Shown: piece by piece, positions 26,092-35,601 of the stretch
Layout: the number at the start of each line of letters is the position of its first letter
How positions within the stretch are numbered: position 1 is the stretch's first letter
Origin: Vulcaniibacterium tengchongense
GTDB taxonomy: Bacteria; Pseudomonadota; Gammaproteobacteria; Xanthomonadales; Xanthomonadaceae
Direction: 5' to 3'
DNA: 64,000 nucleotides
NCBI RefSeq assembly: GCF_003814555.1
Contig: NZ_RKQN01000003.1
Location: forward strand, 231,611 to 295,610
Made by a program: the position numbers and the translations under genes
Notes under the pieces: generated by a model
What the model was told of the DNA's origin: nothing
Database searches by the model: none
The model's input: only the letters and a program-made list of their open reading frames with translations

Positions 26092-29000
26092 TCAACCATT
26101 GGGGAAAGTCGGACCGGGGAAATCCCCGGTCCCGAGGTGGAGGCCATTCTGATTATGGATGCCGAAGGTCTTCTTCAGGTTCGGGCTGATCTTGCGGACC
26201 TGCGACAACCATTGGCCCGCATCGTTGGACGCGTACAGCGGCGCGATGTCGCCTACCGGCTGCACGTACTTCCAGTCCACTCCCCTGTCGGCGAAGGCCT
26301 GGGCCGCGGTGTTGTAGCTGACGGCCGGACTACGCAGCACCACGGTCGAGCCCCGCGGGATGTACGGCGCGGCCCGTACCACGGTCGCGGCGCCTTGGCT
26401 GTGCCCGACGATCGTGACCGGGTGATCGAGCTGCCTGAGGCCATCGACGAAACCGCTCGTGAGCGGATCCCTGCCGCGCCCGAACTTCTGTACAGCGGTT
26501 TCCAACACGTCGCCAGCCCCGCCGAGCCCGTTGCGTATGAATCCGGGCAGCCATGTGGGCAGTCCATCGGAGAAGCTCGGGTTGTAATAGTAGGCGACGC
26601 GCTGCCTCTCCACCAACGCGACTGCGGCGGCTCGATTGCCCATGATGCCGTTGGTATAGATGGTCTGATAGTCGTTGACGTTGCGCGACCCGCCTTCCGG
26701 GAAGATCCATTCACCACGGCGACATGCGTTGAGCCCCCACGGATCCGCCCATAGGAACGGGTTGCCGAACGCATACAGGTAGGTGTTCTCGCCGGCTTCC
26801 AGGCCCAGCGGGTCGGCGCTGACGTAGCAGCCGGCGTGCGCGTCGTAGTAGCGGGCCAGGTTGTAGCTCAGGCCGGTTTCGCGGTCGTAGTACTGCCCCT
26901 GGTGACGCAACGGGTTCTCGATCCGGCGTTGCGCCTCCAGCGCCAGCGCCTGCCCGGTGGGCGAATGCGTCGCGCCCCACACCACCTGCCCCGTGCCATC
27001 GACGATGCGGATCGGGCAGCCGTTGAGGTCGTTGTAGAAGTAGTACACGGCCCGGCTCGGCACCGCGGGCTCGGGCCGGATGGCGACCGATGCGTCGCCG
27101 GCCACCGCGGAGGCGGGCGCAGGCGCGTCCTCGGCTGCGGGCGATTCGCGTTCCATCGCGTCCGAAATCGCCCCGCCTGCAGCCGCTCCGGACGAAGCGC
27201 AGGGGAGCGTTCCGGCCGAACGCAGCGCGGAGGATTCGCCGCCCAGGCGCGTGCCGTCCAGGCGGCCGCCCAGCCCCGGGCTGCGCGCGTCGGGCAGCGT
27301 CGCCTTGGCGCTGCTCTCGTCCGCCGATGCTGCCCCCGCACCCTGGCCTCCCAGGCGCACGCCGAATCCCAACCCCGCGCCCTGCGCAGGTTCGTTCGGC
27401 GGCGAGGTCCTGGCGGCCGCGCCGGGCGACGCTTGCGCGGCGAGGGACGGCCCGGCGGCCGGCCGCATCGGCGTTGCCGTGGCCGGGGACGGACGCGCCG
27501 ACGGCGGCTTCGGCTGCTCCTGCGGCGGCCGGGTCGGCGCGGGCGCGGCGGGCGCCGGGGCCGCGGGCGCATCGGGTTCGATCAGCAACAGCGGCTCGTG
27601 GCTGCCGGGCCGGTACACGTATTCGCGCACCCGCCCGTGCAGGGCCTTGGCCCGGCGCCGGCGGCGTTGCGCTTCGACCAGGTCGGCGACACCGCCGGTC
27701 CACAGCGCGTCGTCGGCGTCGTCGTTGGCCGCGGTCACTTCGCCCAGCAGCGCGTCGCCGTCCCAGAAGAACCAGGTGGTCTGCCTGGGACCGCGCTTGA
27801 AGACCCGGCGCCCCAGCGGATCGTAGCCGAAGCGGATCGCGGCGCCCTTGCGCTCGCCGCTCGTCCAGCGGCATTCGACCAGGCGCTGCTCGGCATCCCA
27901 GAGCAACTGCATTTCCGGCCGTCCGGGCACCTGGTCCAGGCGCCGCCGGGACAGATTGCCCGCACGGTCGAACGCGTAGTGGACGCCTTCGAGATCGCCT
28001 TCGCGGCTCCATCCGTCGTCCGGTTGCGGATCGCCGCCGACCACGCGCTTGCGCTCGTTGCGCACCACCCGGGTCGCCAACCGGTTGCCGGCGCGATCGG
28101 TGGAACGGTCGCGCACGCCTTCGATCGGGCCGGCGTGTTCGACCACCCGGCGCGCGGCGTCGTACCGATAACGGTCGCGGCCGTATTCCGAGTCGCGGCG
28201 TTCGACCAGGTCGCCGACTTCGTCGTGGTCGTACTCGGTGCGCAACAATTCCGCGTCGTCCTGGAGCAGGGCCTGGACCGCGACCCGCCCGGCATCGTCG
28301 TAGCGGTAGGCGTGCGCCAGCGCCGCGCCCCATTGCTCCAGCACGGTTTGCCCGTGCAGGTTGCGCCACACGTCGATCGCCGGCTGGTCGTTGGCCACGA
28401 CCGCGTCGAGCCGGCCCAGCGCGTCGTAGCGGAAGCCCACACGGTTGCCGGCGTCGCTGGTGCGCGAGGTGCGGTGCCCGGCGGCGTCGTAGGCGCTGGC
28501 GACCGCGAACCCGTTCAGTTCCTCGTGGACCACGCGCCCGTCCACGTCGTAGCGGCGGCGCACGTGCGCCACCGCATTGCGCGCTTCGACCAGGCGCCCC
28601 TCCGCGTCGTAGCGGAACGTCTCCAGCCGGGTCCGGCCGGCCTCGAACGGATCGGCCATGCGCTTGCGCACCACCCGTCCCATCCGATCCAGCTCGTACT
28701 CGACGCTGCGGCCGAGCGCATCGATGCGCCGGCGGATCCGGCCGGCGGCGTCGCGCTCGTAGCGGCGGCTCTGCCCCCAGTAGTCGATCTCCTCGATCAC
28801 GTCGCCACGGGCATCGCGCAGCAGCCGGTATTCCTCGCCGTTGGGGTTGACCACCGCCGACAGGCGCCCTTCGGTGTCGTACCGGTATTCGGTGGCGGTC
28901 CCGTCCGGCAGGATGCGCTTGGCGAGCAGGTCGAGGCCGACATACTGCAGGCGCGTGATCGCGCCGGACTCGTCGCAATGACGAATCGGCCGGCCCTCGC

Positions 29001-31065
29001 CGTCGTATTCGCAGGCGATCTGCCTGCCATTGGCCTGGGTGACCCGCAGCAACCGCCCCTTGGCGTCGTAGGCGAACTCGGTGGCGCCGGCCTCGCCGAC
29101 CCGTCGGCGAAGCGTGCGGCCCAGGCAATCGTTCTCCATGACGATGCGCAGGCCGAGCGGATCCACCAGCAGGTTCGGCTTGCCGTAGCGGTCGTAGCCG
29201 AGCCGGCCGACGCCGCCGCGTGGATCGGCGACCTCGCAAAGCTGCCCGTGCGCGGTGTAGGCGAAGCGGTAGGCGCCGCCGGAGGGCACGATCGCGGCGG
29301 CGAGCAGGCGGTGTTCGCCCCATTCGAACCGTTCCGCCGCGCCCGTGGCGTCGATGCGCTCGACCAGCCGGTCGTCCTCGTCGAACACCTGGCGCACCGC
29401 GCTCCCGTCCGCCCGCACCAGCTTCAGCAGATTGCCCCGCGCGTCGTATTCGAACGCCGTCCGGTGGCCCAGCGGGTCGGTGACCGCCACCGTCCGCCCC
29501 ACCTCGTCGTACTCGAATACCGTCACCCCCTCCAGCGGGTCGATCTCGCACAACGGCAGGCCGTGTTCATCGAACTTCACCAGCGACGCGTGCCCCAGCG
29601 AGTCGGTCACCTCCGTCTCCCGCAGCGTCTCGTCGTAACGGAACGTGTAGGCGTACAGCCCGCCGTCGCCCCACGACCGCACCACCCGCCCCCGCGCGTC
29701 GTATTCGTAGTGGAACGACAACCCGACCCGGTCGGTGTGCCGCACCAGCCGGTGGCCGACGTAGACGAACCGCCGCGCCGCCTCCAGCGGGTCCACCGCG
29801 GCCGCCAGGTCCCCCGCCGCGTCGTATTCGTAGCGCACCAGCGGATGGCTCAGACCGGTCGCCGGGTCGTGCAGCGCCATCCGCTCGATCCGGCCCTGCC
29901 GCGAGTCCACCTCGATGAAGCGGCCCTGCAGCGGCCGGCCCGCCTCGTCGGCCGTGCCGCTCTCCACGATCCGCACCAGGTGGCCGTCGCGCCATTCGTA
30001 GCGCCAGTGGTTCCCGCACAGGTCCTCCACCTGCCGCAGCGGCCAGCGGTGCGGCAGCCGCACCGGCGCCGCGCCCACCTCGAAGCCGTAGCGCAGCCCC
30101 TCCTTGGTCCGCACCCACAACCAGTCGCCTTCGCGCGCCAGCCGCGCGCCGTCCACCAGCTCGCGCACCGCATGCGCGTCGCCTTCGCCCTGCGGCAGCT
30201 GCGGAAACAGCGCCGCGCTCTCCACGTCCTCGAACCACACGCTGCCGTCGGCCTCCAGCGCCAGGCTCACGTCGGCCGGGGTCCGCCAGCCGGCGCCGCA
30301 CCGCCCCGCCTCGGCATGCCGGCTCGACCGGTAGTGCCGCGACCAGGCCAGCGGCAGCCGGCCCGGCACCGCGAAGTCCTCGTGCGCCACCACCACGCTG
30401 CCGTCGCGGATGTCCACCGGCTCCGCCCGCAGCACGTTGCACTTCAGGAACCCCGGCGGCAGGTTCTTGAACAGCTTCTGCCGCAGCCGCCTGAAGGCGT
30501 CCGCCGCCCGGCCCGCCACCCCGCTCTTGCGCGCCAGCCTGCCCAACCCCGCCAGCCCCGCGCGCATCGCCAGCGCGCTCCACGACACCGTCGGCGCGCC
30601 GCCCACGTACACGTTCGTCGGGATCGCCAGGTTCACCGTGGTCGGCAGCAGCAGCGACAGCTTCGGCCGCTTCGGCTTGCGCGGCCGGAACGGCGCCACC
30701 ATCCCCACCAGGTTGCACGCCAGCACCGGCATCGCCACCCGCGAGAACGGGTCCCCGTCCGCCAGCACCGTCCGGCTGCCCATGAACAGCTCGTCGTCCC
30801 ATTGCGGGCCCAGCGGCATCTTCAGCGTCGGCATCCACACCCCGCCCACCGGGATGTGTACGTCCAGCCCCATACATCCGGCCGTCGCCCGCTTCACCCC
30901 GTTCACGTGCACCGTGCCGCCGATCACCGGCACGTAGTCGAACGGGTCCAGCACGATGCCGATGTGCGGCGTCGGCAACGGAATCGGAATCGGCGACGGC
31001 GGAATCAGGTACGTGTGGATGTCGATCCCCAGCTGCGGATCGAAATGCTTGGCCGCCACCGTCAT
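26092..31065 (-). CDS. T6SS Rhs-repeat effector with PAAR-like N-terminus and lipase-like C-terminal toxin
   Basis: A 1657-residue polymorphic toxin. Residues about 1-135 resemble a PAAR-like tip-docking region (DELFMGSRTVLADGDPFSRVAMPVLAC). A DUF6531-type segment (DFAVPGRLPLAWSRHYRSS, near 225) and many YD repeats (GRVVRSWGD, YRYDTEGRL and so on) follow up to the core-ending motif RYYDAHAGCYVSADPLGL..NPFLWADPWGL at about 1442. A low-complexity Ala/Pro/Ser insertion of about 175 residues interrupts the core at about 1162-1335. The variable tip (1443-1657) contains the nucleophile elbow TIVGHSQGAA (Ser1556), with Asp1606 in GDIAPLY and His1643 in GLHLG as a plausible catalytic triad, so it may be a phospholipase/esterase. 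VgrG upstream and immunity genes downstream support T6SS delivery. Confidence 0.88.
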   Translation of the reverse strand: MTVAAKHFDPQLGIDIHTYLIPPSPIPIPLPTPHIGIVLDPFDYVPVIGGTVHVNGVKRATAGCMGLDVHIPVGGVWMPTLKMPLGPQWDDELFMGSRTVLADGDPFSRVAMPVLACNLVGMVAPFRPRKPKRPKLSLLLPTTVNLAIPTNVYVGGAPTVSWSALAMRAGLAGLGRLARKSGVAGRAADAFRRLRQKLFKNLPPGFLKCNVLRAEPVDIRDGSVVVAHEDFAVPGRLPLAWSRHYRSSRHAEAGRCGAGWRTPADVSLALEADGSVWFEDVESAALFPQLPQGEGDAHAVRELVDGARLAREGDWLWVRTKEGLRYGFEVGAAPVRLPHRWPLRQVEDLCGNHWRYEWRDGHLVRIVESGTADEAGRPLQGRFIEVDSRQGRIERMALHDPATGLSHPLVRYEYDAAGDLAAAVDPLEAARRFVYVGHRLVRHTDRVGLSFHYEYDARGRVVRSWGDGGLYAYTFRYDETLRETEVTDSLGHASLVKFDEHGLPLCEIDPLEGVTVFEYDEVGRTVAVTDPLGHRTAFEYDARGNLLKLVRADGSAVRQVFDEDDRLVERIDATGAAERFEWGEHRLLAAAIVPSGGAYRFAYTAHGQLCEVADPRGGVGRLGYDRYGKPNLLVDPLGLRIVMENDCLGRTLRRRVGEAGATEFAYDAKGRLLRVTQANGRQIACEYDGEGRPIRHCDESGAITRLQYVGLDLLAKRILPDGTATEYRYDTEGRLSAVVNPNGEEYRLLRDARGDVIEEIDYWGQSRRYERDAAGRIRRRIDALGRSVEYELDRMGRVVRKRMADPFEAGRTRLETFRYDAEGRLVEARNAVAHVRRRYDVDGRVVHEELNGFAVASAYDAAGHRTSRTSDAGNRVGFRYDALGRLDAVVANDQPAIDVWRNLHGQTVLEQWGAALAHAYRYDDAGRVAVQALLQDDAELLRTEYDHDEVGDLVERRDSEYGRDRYRYDAARRVVEHAGPIEGVRDRSTDRAGNRLATRVVRNERKRVVGGDPQPDDGWSREGDLEGVHYAFDRAGNLSRRRLDQVPGRPEMQLLWDAEQRLVECRWTSGERKGAAIRFGYDPLGRRVFKRGPRQTTWFFWDGDALLGEVTAANDDADDALWTGGVADLVEAQRRRRRAKALHGRVREYVYRPGSHEPLLLIEPDAPAAPAPAAPAPTRPPQEQPKPPSARPSPATATPMRPAAGPSLAAQASPGAAARTSPPNEPAQGAGLGFGVRLGGQGAGAASADESSAKATLPDARSPGLGGRLDGTRLGGESSALRSAGTLPCASSGAAAGGAISDAMERESPAAEDAPAPASAVAGDASVAIRPEPAVPSRAVYYFYNDLNGCPIRIVDGTGQVVWGATHSPTGQALALEAQRRIENPLRHQGQYYDRETGLSYNLARYYDAHAGCYVSADPLGLEAGENTYLYAFGNPFLWADPWGLNACRRGEWIFPEGGSRNVNDYQTIYTNGIMGNRAAAVALVERQRVAYYYNPSFSDGLPTWLPGFIRNGLGGAGDVLETAVQKFGRGRDPLTSGFVDGLRQLDHPVTIVGHSQGAATVVRAAPYIPRGSTVVLRSPAVSYNTAAQAFADRGVDWKYVQPVGDIAPLYASNDAGQWLSQVRKISPNLKKTFGIHNQNGLHLGTGDFPGPTFPNG

Positions 31066-31083
31066 GACGCTTCCCCGCCTCCG

Positions 31084-31212
31084 CTACAGCACGCGCCGCA
31101 GCGCGCGCAGGAACTCGCGACCTTCGTCGCCCCAGTCGTCGCCAAGGCACCACACCGCGGCCATCACCGCCGCCACGCACACGCCCAAGACGATCCACCT
31201 ACGCAGGTTCAA
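31084..31212 (-). CDS. Possible 42-residue membrane protein between the TPR-like gene and rhs
   Basis: A short reading frame from a TTG at 31212, preceded by GGAGG at good spacing and directly after an in-frame TGA. It encodes NLRRWIVLGVCVAAVMAAVW as one basic-flanked transmembrane helix and then an acidic/basic tail ending LRALRRVL. It fills the otherwise empty spacer in the vgrG-to-rhs operon. Too short for homology inference; a role in effector loading or a simple leader is possible, as is a spurious frame. Confidence 0.4.
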   Translation of the reverse strand: MNLRRWIVLGVCVAAVMAAVWCLGDDWGDEGREFLRALRRVL

Positions 31213-31280
31213 GCGTCACCTCCACCGCAAGGCGCCTCCGGCCGCGGCTGCGGCCGCATGCCACGCTCTTCCGGCCGCGC

Positions 31281-32909
31281 TCATGCGACGGCCTCCGGGA
31301 CCGCGCGCGGCGCGGCCGCGGGGATCCCGGCCGGCCCGGCGAGCAGGTCGGAAGGATCGGGCAGTTGCGCGAACTGCGGCGGCGCCTCCCACTCGGCCTG
31401 CTCCTTGTCGAGCGGATGCTTCACCTCGGGCAGGCCGTTCCAGGCCGGATGCAGGAAATCGCGGCCGACGGCGACCACCTTGCGGAAGAACTCGTCGCCG
31501 CCGGCGATCAGCCGCTCGCGCTCGTCGCGGACCTGGAGGAAGCTGCGCTCGAAGCGTGCGCACATGGCTTCCTCGATCCGGGCCAGCGCCTCGGCGGGCG
31601 GGCGTGGCCCCAGCGCGGCGGCCTCGCCTTCGGCGCGGCGGTGCGCTTCGGCGATCTCGTCCTGGTAGCGCCTGGCGCATTGCTCGATCCGCTCGGTGCG
31701 CGCCTCGTCCTGGAGCCGCAGCAGGTCCTGCAGCAACAGCGGCAACGTGGTCGCGGCGCGGTCGCGCGCCGGCATGTCCTTCGCCTCGGCGACGCCGCGC
31801 AGGTACCGGTCGCGCGCGGGTTCGCGCCTGCCGGCCCGCGCCAGGCAGAAACCCGCCATGCGCTCGCCCTCGATCGCGAACATCGCGTTCGGCGCGCGTC
31901 TCGCCGCCTCGGCGCCTTCGCCGTAGGCTTGCGCGGCGCGCTCGAGCTGGCCTGCCGCGAACCACGCCCCCGCCTCGCCGAACCAGGTCTGCAGCAGCAT
32001 GTGCGCGCCGGCCGGATGCTGCGCCGCCTGCGCGCGCGACGCGCACTCGCGCGCGGCGCGATAGCGCGCGATCGCCTCGGCGAACTGCGCCTCCTTGAGA
32101 TGCGCGCCGGCCACGGCCATGTGCAGGACGACCTGCTGGTCGGGCCATTGCTGCCGCTCGGCGATCCGCAGCGCGCGCTCGGCGCGCGCCGCGGTCTGCG
32201 CCGCGCCGCTCCTGTCGAGCAGGGTCATCACGTCGGCCAGCATCTGCCGGTAGGCGGCCGTCGGCCCGGCGCCGCCCGCGGCCTGCGACGCGGTGGCGCG
32301 GGCGATGTCGAACATGTCGACCGGCGCTTCGACCACCCGGGCCGCGGCGCCATGCCGCTGCACCAGGGCGTCCCAGCGCGGCGATTCGGCGTGGTCCACC
32401 ACGCAAAGCCGCACGCGTCCGGGCACCGGCCCGGCGAGGGCCGACTCCAGCCAGCGCTGCAGCGCCTCGTGCGAGCTCACCGGCGTGGGCGTCAGCACCG
32501 CGGCAAACAGCCGCATGTGGTCGCGGTAACGCTCGGCGAAGGAGGCGAACATCTCCAGCGTGCCCGCCGCGGACAGCGGGTAGTCGGCATGCGCGCCGTG
32601 CCAGTCGATGGGCGCCCCCTGTTCTTTCAGCGCCTCGCGGCTGTCGACGTAGGCGGCCTGCAGCTGCTCCTGAAGCGACCGGCTGTAGCCGAAGCCGGTA
32701 TCGAAGGCGCAGTCGAAAGCGAAGAAGTAGTCGGGCGTCAGCGCGACCTCGGAACGGCGATGCGCCTCGAAGAACGCGGTCAGCATGCGGTCCGCGTTGC
32801 CGGGGATGCGCCAGACCACCAGCCGCACCCGGTCGTCGCCCGTCGCCTCCATCCACAGGTCGCGCAGCAGCTCGATGCGCTGTTCGACGGGGCTCTTGGC
32901 GGCACTCAT
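31281..32909 (-). CDS. TPR-like protein between VgrG and Rhs, probable effector adaptor
   Basis: A 542-residue soluble protein. The first about 230 residues form an unrecognised domain (VRLVVWRIPGNADRMLTAFF, SAAGTLEMFASFAERYRDHM, RVRLCVVDHAESPRWDAL). Residues about 235-400 are helical with TPR-like periodicity (AERALRIAERQQWPDQQVVLH, AHLKEAQFAEAIARYRAAREC, AAGQLERAAQAYGEGAEAAR). The C-terminus is Pro-rich. No signal peptide or membrane segment is seen. It lies between vgrG and rhs, the position usually taken by effector chaperones or adaptors such as DUF4123, DUF1795 or DUF2169 proteins, but it resembles none of these. A role in loading the Rhs effector onto VgrG is inferred from position only. 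Confidence 0.72.
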   Translation of the reverse strand: MSAAKSPVEQRIELLRDLWMEATGDDRVRLVVWRIPGNADRMLTAFFEAHRRSEVALTPDYFFAFDCAFDTGFGYSRSLQEQLQAAYVDSREALKEQGAPIDWHGAHADYPLSAAGTLEMFASFAERYRDHMRLFAAVLTPTPVSSHEALQRWLESALAGPVPGRVRLCVVDHAESPRWDALVQRHGAAARVVEAPVDMFDIARATASQAAGGAGPTAAYRQMLADVMTLLDRSGAAQTAARAERALRIAERQQWPDQQVVLHMAVAGAHLKEAQFAEAIARYRAARECASRAQAAQHPAGAHMLLQTWFGEAGAWFAAGQLERAAQAYGEGAEAARRAPNAMFAIEGERMAGFCLARAGRREPARDRYLRGVAEAKDMPARDRAATTLPLLLQDLLRLQDEARTERIEQCARRYQDEIAEAHRRAEGEAAALGPRPPAEALARIEEAMCARFERSFLQVRDERERLIAGGDEFFRKVVAVGRDFLHPAWNGLPEVKHPLDKEQAEWEAPPQFAQLPDPSDLLAGPAGIPAAAPRAVPEAVA

Positions 32910-32928
32910 CCGGTGAGCTTCCCGGCGA

Positions 32929-35196
32929 TCAGTTGAGGTTGATCTTGGCGCCGTTGACGCTGATGCCGCCGGCGTTGATCACCACGGTCGATCCACCCGA
33001 GGTGATCACGATCTCGCCGGCGCTGATCGAAATGCCGGACCCCTCGCCCACGCCGATCGTCACCAGGCTTCCCGACCCCACGGCGATGTCGCCGCCGGCG
33101 CTGATCGACAGGGTCCCCGCGACGCCCTGCTCCATCTTGCCGCCGACCGATACGGTGCGGTCGCCGCCGTTGACGTCCTCGACGAGCGCGCTGACCTGGC
33201 GCTTGTGGTCGCCGGTCACCGCCACCGTCTTGCCGGCCTGCAGGATCTCGGTGACCGCGCCGGTGACGGTGCGCTCGGAGGTGCCGGTCACCGTTTCCTT
33301 CCAGGCGCCAGTGCGCCGGCTGGTGTAGTCGCCGGTCACGCTGGTGCTGTACGGCCCGGTGATCGTTTCGGTATAGCCGGCGGCCGGGATGGTCAGGGTC
33401 TGGCCGTTCTTGAAGGTCTCGCTGACCGGGCCGGTGACGGTCGTGGTGGCCGCGCCGGTGATGTCGGTGGAGCGCGACCCGGTCACGCTCAGGTTGTCGT
33501 CGCCCTTGACGTTGATGCCGCGGTTGGCGCCGATCGAGATGTCCTGGTTCTGGCCGACGCTCAGGCTGTGGTTGCTCACCACCGCGGTCGACTTGTTGTT
33601 GTTGACCGTCGTGGTCTGGTCGTTCTGCACGGTCGTGGCCATGTCGCGCTGGGCGTGCATGTTGAGCAGCTCCCTGCCCGCCGCGTCGTGCATGGTGAAC
33701 TCGTTGAACCCCTCGCCCTTGACGGTCTTGGAGCGCATGCCGCTGACCTCGAGGCCGAACGGCGGCATGTTGTCCTCGTTGTAGACCCGGCCGACGATGA
33801 TCGGGCGGTCCGGATTGCCGTCGAGGAAGTCGACCACCACCTCCTGGCCGACGCGGGGCGGCGATACGCCGCCCATGCCGCTGCCGGCCCACGGGCTGGC
33901 CACGCGCACCCAGCAGGAACTGGTGTCGTCGAACCGCCCCTGGCGGTCCCAGTGGAACTGGACCTTGACCCGCCCGTACTTGTCGGCGTGGATCTCCTCG
34001 CCGGGCGGGCCGACCACCGTGGCGGTCTGCGGGCCGGGCATGCGCGGCCAGGGCGTGCGGCGCTGCGGGCGGTACGGGATCTTGCGCCGCAGCGCGGTCG
34101 TGTCGCAGCGGTAGCTGGCGCCCTCGATCTCGGTATAGCCGTCGCTGAAGTTGTTGCGGACCTCGTGCCCCACCTGGACGACGAAGAACTGGCGCGGCTC
34201 CTCGTCCGCCTCCACGTGCTCGAAGTGGCCATGCAGCACGAAATAGCGCCCCGGCTGCAACGAGCGCACGTTGCCGCCGCCTTCGAACAGCTTGGTGGGC
34301 CACGCCGCTTCTTCGGCCCTGCGCGCGACCACGCTGTCGCCGTACTGCCGGTCGCGGTAGGCGGCGGCGCCGTCGTAGCGGTACGCCTCCAGGCGCGGCA
34401 GCACGCCGTTGGGGATTTCCAGCAGCCGGTCCACCGCCAGGGGGCTTTTCGGCTGCTTGAAGTCGAAGCTCTTGAGCGCCTGCACGCTGGTGCCGACGCG
34501 GCGCCGCGTCGCCCAGCGGTCGAGCCCGTATTCCTCCTGCACGCCCAGGTCCGGCAGGTAGCTGATCGTGGAACGGGCGCCGACCGGCGGGCATTGCGTG
34601 GAGTCGTCGCACAACACCAGCGTGTGCGCGTCCTCGGCGTGTTCGAAGTAGTAGTGGATGCCGGCGTCCTCGAGCAGGCGCGAGACGAAGTCGTAGTCCG
34701 ATTCGTTGTACTGCACGCAATACGGCAGCTTCGGGTAGCGGGCCGCGTCCAGCGAGTACTTGCAGGCGGCCAGTTCGGCGTAGTGCGCGAAGACCTCCTC
34801 GACGATCTCGACCACCGACCGGTCCTGGAAGATCCGGCAATTGCTGGTGTGCTGCAGGAACGCGAACCACGGCGCCAGTTCGGCCTGGTAGCGGACCAGG
34901 CCGGCGTCGGTGCCGACGCGCGCGAACTCCTTGACGTAGCCGTGGAAATGGCGGTCGCCATCGGGCGTCTGCAGGCTCAGCCGCATCGGCTGGCCGACGA
35001 TCTGCTTCAGCTCCAGCTGCGCATCGGGCGAAAGCAGCTCGACGGTGAACGCGAACGGCCGGGAAACGGCCTCGACGCCTTGCATCCGATGCACCATGAA
35101 GGGCTCGGAGTCGAGCGTCGTCTTCACCCGGATCAGCCTGGTGTCCTGGTTGAAGCGGGCGACTTTGGCCAAAGCTTCGGGGGTGTACCCGTACAC
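32929..35196 (-). CDS. vgrG: Type VI secretion spike protein VgrG (TssI) with DUF2345-like extension
   Basis: A 755-residue spike protein. The gp27-like N-terminal part (FTVELLSPDAQLELKQIVGQPMRL, RVFQDRSVVEIVEEVF-type segment, YCVQYNESDYDFVSRLLEDAGI at about 160-185) leads to the gp5-like OB fold (KVQFHWDRQGRFDDTSSCWVRV, GSGMGGVSPPRVGQEVVVDFLDGNPD) and a long beta-helix of short V/T-rich repeats (about 500-620). A DUF2345-like tail ends in GGISVNGAKINLN. This trimeric spike sits at the tip of the T6SS Hcp tube. No sheath or baseplate genes occur in the window, so this is an orphan vgrG-effector island dependent on a T6SS elsewhere. The ATG at 35196 has no close competitor. Confidence 0.95.
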   Translation of the reverse strand: MYGYTPEALAKVARFNQDTRLIRVKTTLDSEPFMVHRMQGVEAVSRPFAFTVELLSPDAQLELKQIVGQPMRLSLQTPDGDRHFHGYVKEFARVGTDAGLVRYQAELAPWFAFLQHTSNCRIFQDRSVVEIVEEVFAHYAELAACKYSLDAARYPKLPYCVQYNESDYDFVSRLLEDAGIHYYFEHAEDAHTLVLCDDSTQCPPVGARSTISYLPDLGVQEEYGLDRWATRRRVGTSVQALKSFDFKQPKSPLAVDRLLEIPNGVLPRLEAYRYDGAAAYRDRQYGDSVVARRAEEAAWPTKLFEGGGNVRSLQPGRYFVLHGHFEHVEADEEPRQFFVVQVGHEVRNNFSDGYTEIEGASYRCDTTALRRKIPYRPQRRTPWPRMPGPQTATVVGPPGEEIHADKYGRVKVQFHWDRQGRFDDTSSCWVRVASPWAGSGMGGVSPPRVGQEVVVDFLDGNPDRPIIVGRVYNEDNMPPFGLEVSGMRSKTVKGEGFNEFTMHDAAGRELLNMHAQRDMATTVQNDQTTTVNNNKSTAVVSNHSLSVGQNQDISIGANRGINVKGDDNLSVTGSRSTDITGAATTTVTGPVSETFKNGQTLTIPAAGYTETITGPYSTSVTGDYTSRRTGAWKETVTGTSERTVTGAVTEILQAGKTVAVTGDHKRQVSALVEDVNGGDRTVSVGGKMEQGVAGTLSISAGGDIAVGSGSLVTIGVGEGSGISISAGEIVITSGGSTVVINAGGISVNGAKINLN

Positions 35197-35433
35197 GCGG
35201 TCTCTCCTTGACTACCTGCCGCCTGGGCGGCCCGAAACGCGTTCCGAAGCCGGCCCCCTCCGGCGTCGAGACGCTTTGATTACCGGCAACGCGGGCTCCG
35301 GTCAAGGTGCCCGCCGGGCGAATGATCGTCGTGCCCCGTGACGGCGATATGTACGGCACCGCGCGGGGCGCGGGCCGTGATTCCGGCTGCATTTCCGAAA
35401 AGCGCGCGGCTCATGCGAAAATCCCGGGATTGA

Positions 35434-35510
<77 letters not shown>

Positions 35511-35601
35511 TTCAGGCGAGCAAGTGGAGGGAGCCGGAACCGGGGATTTCTCCCGCCCGGGCCCTCTCCCCATTCCTCGCCCTTCGCCACCAGGAGCCCC
35601 C

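Noticed and set aside
27040-27590. Alternative short genes in the Ala/Pro-rich part of rhs
   Set aside because: Open frames here on the plus strand are by-products of GC-rich repeats; the Rhs frame continues into the conserved core end.
32929-33700. Tandem repeats in vgrG as a CRISPR or DNA satellite
   Set aside because: The repetition is at protein level (V/T-rich beta-helix) with variable DNA spacing and no conserved repeat-spacer pattern. No CRISPR array was seen anywhere in the window.
35197-35433. Attachment-site duplication of the tRNA-Arg 3' end flanking the VgrG/Rhs island
   Set aside because: No second copy of the tRNA 3' sequence was found near 24.3-24.5 kb, and no integrase is present in the island.
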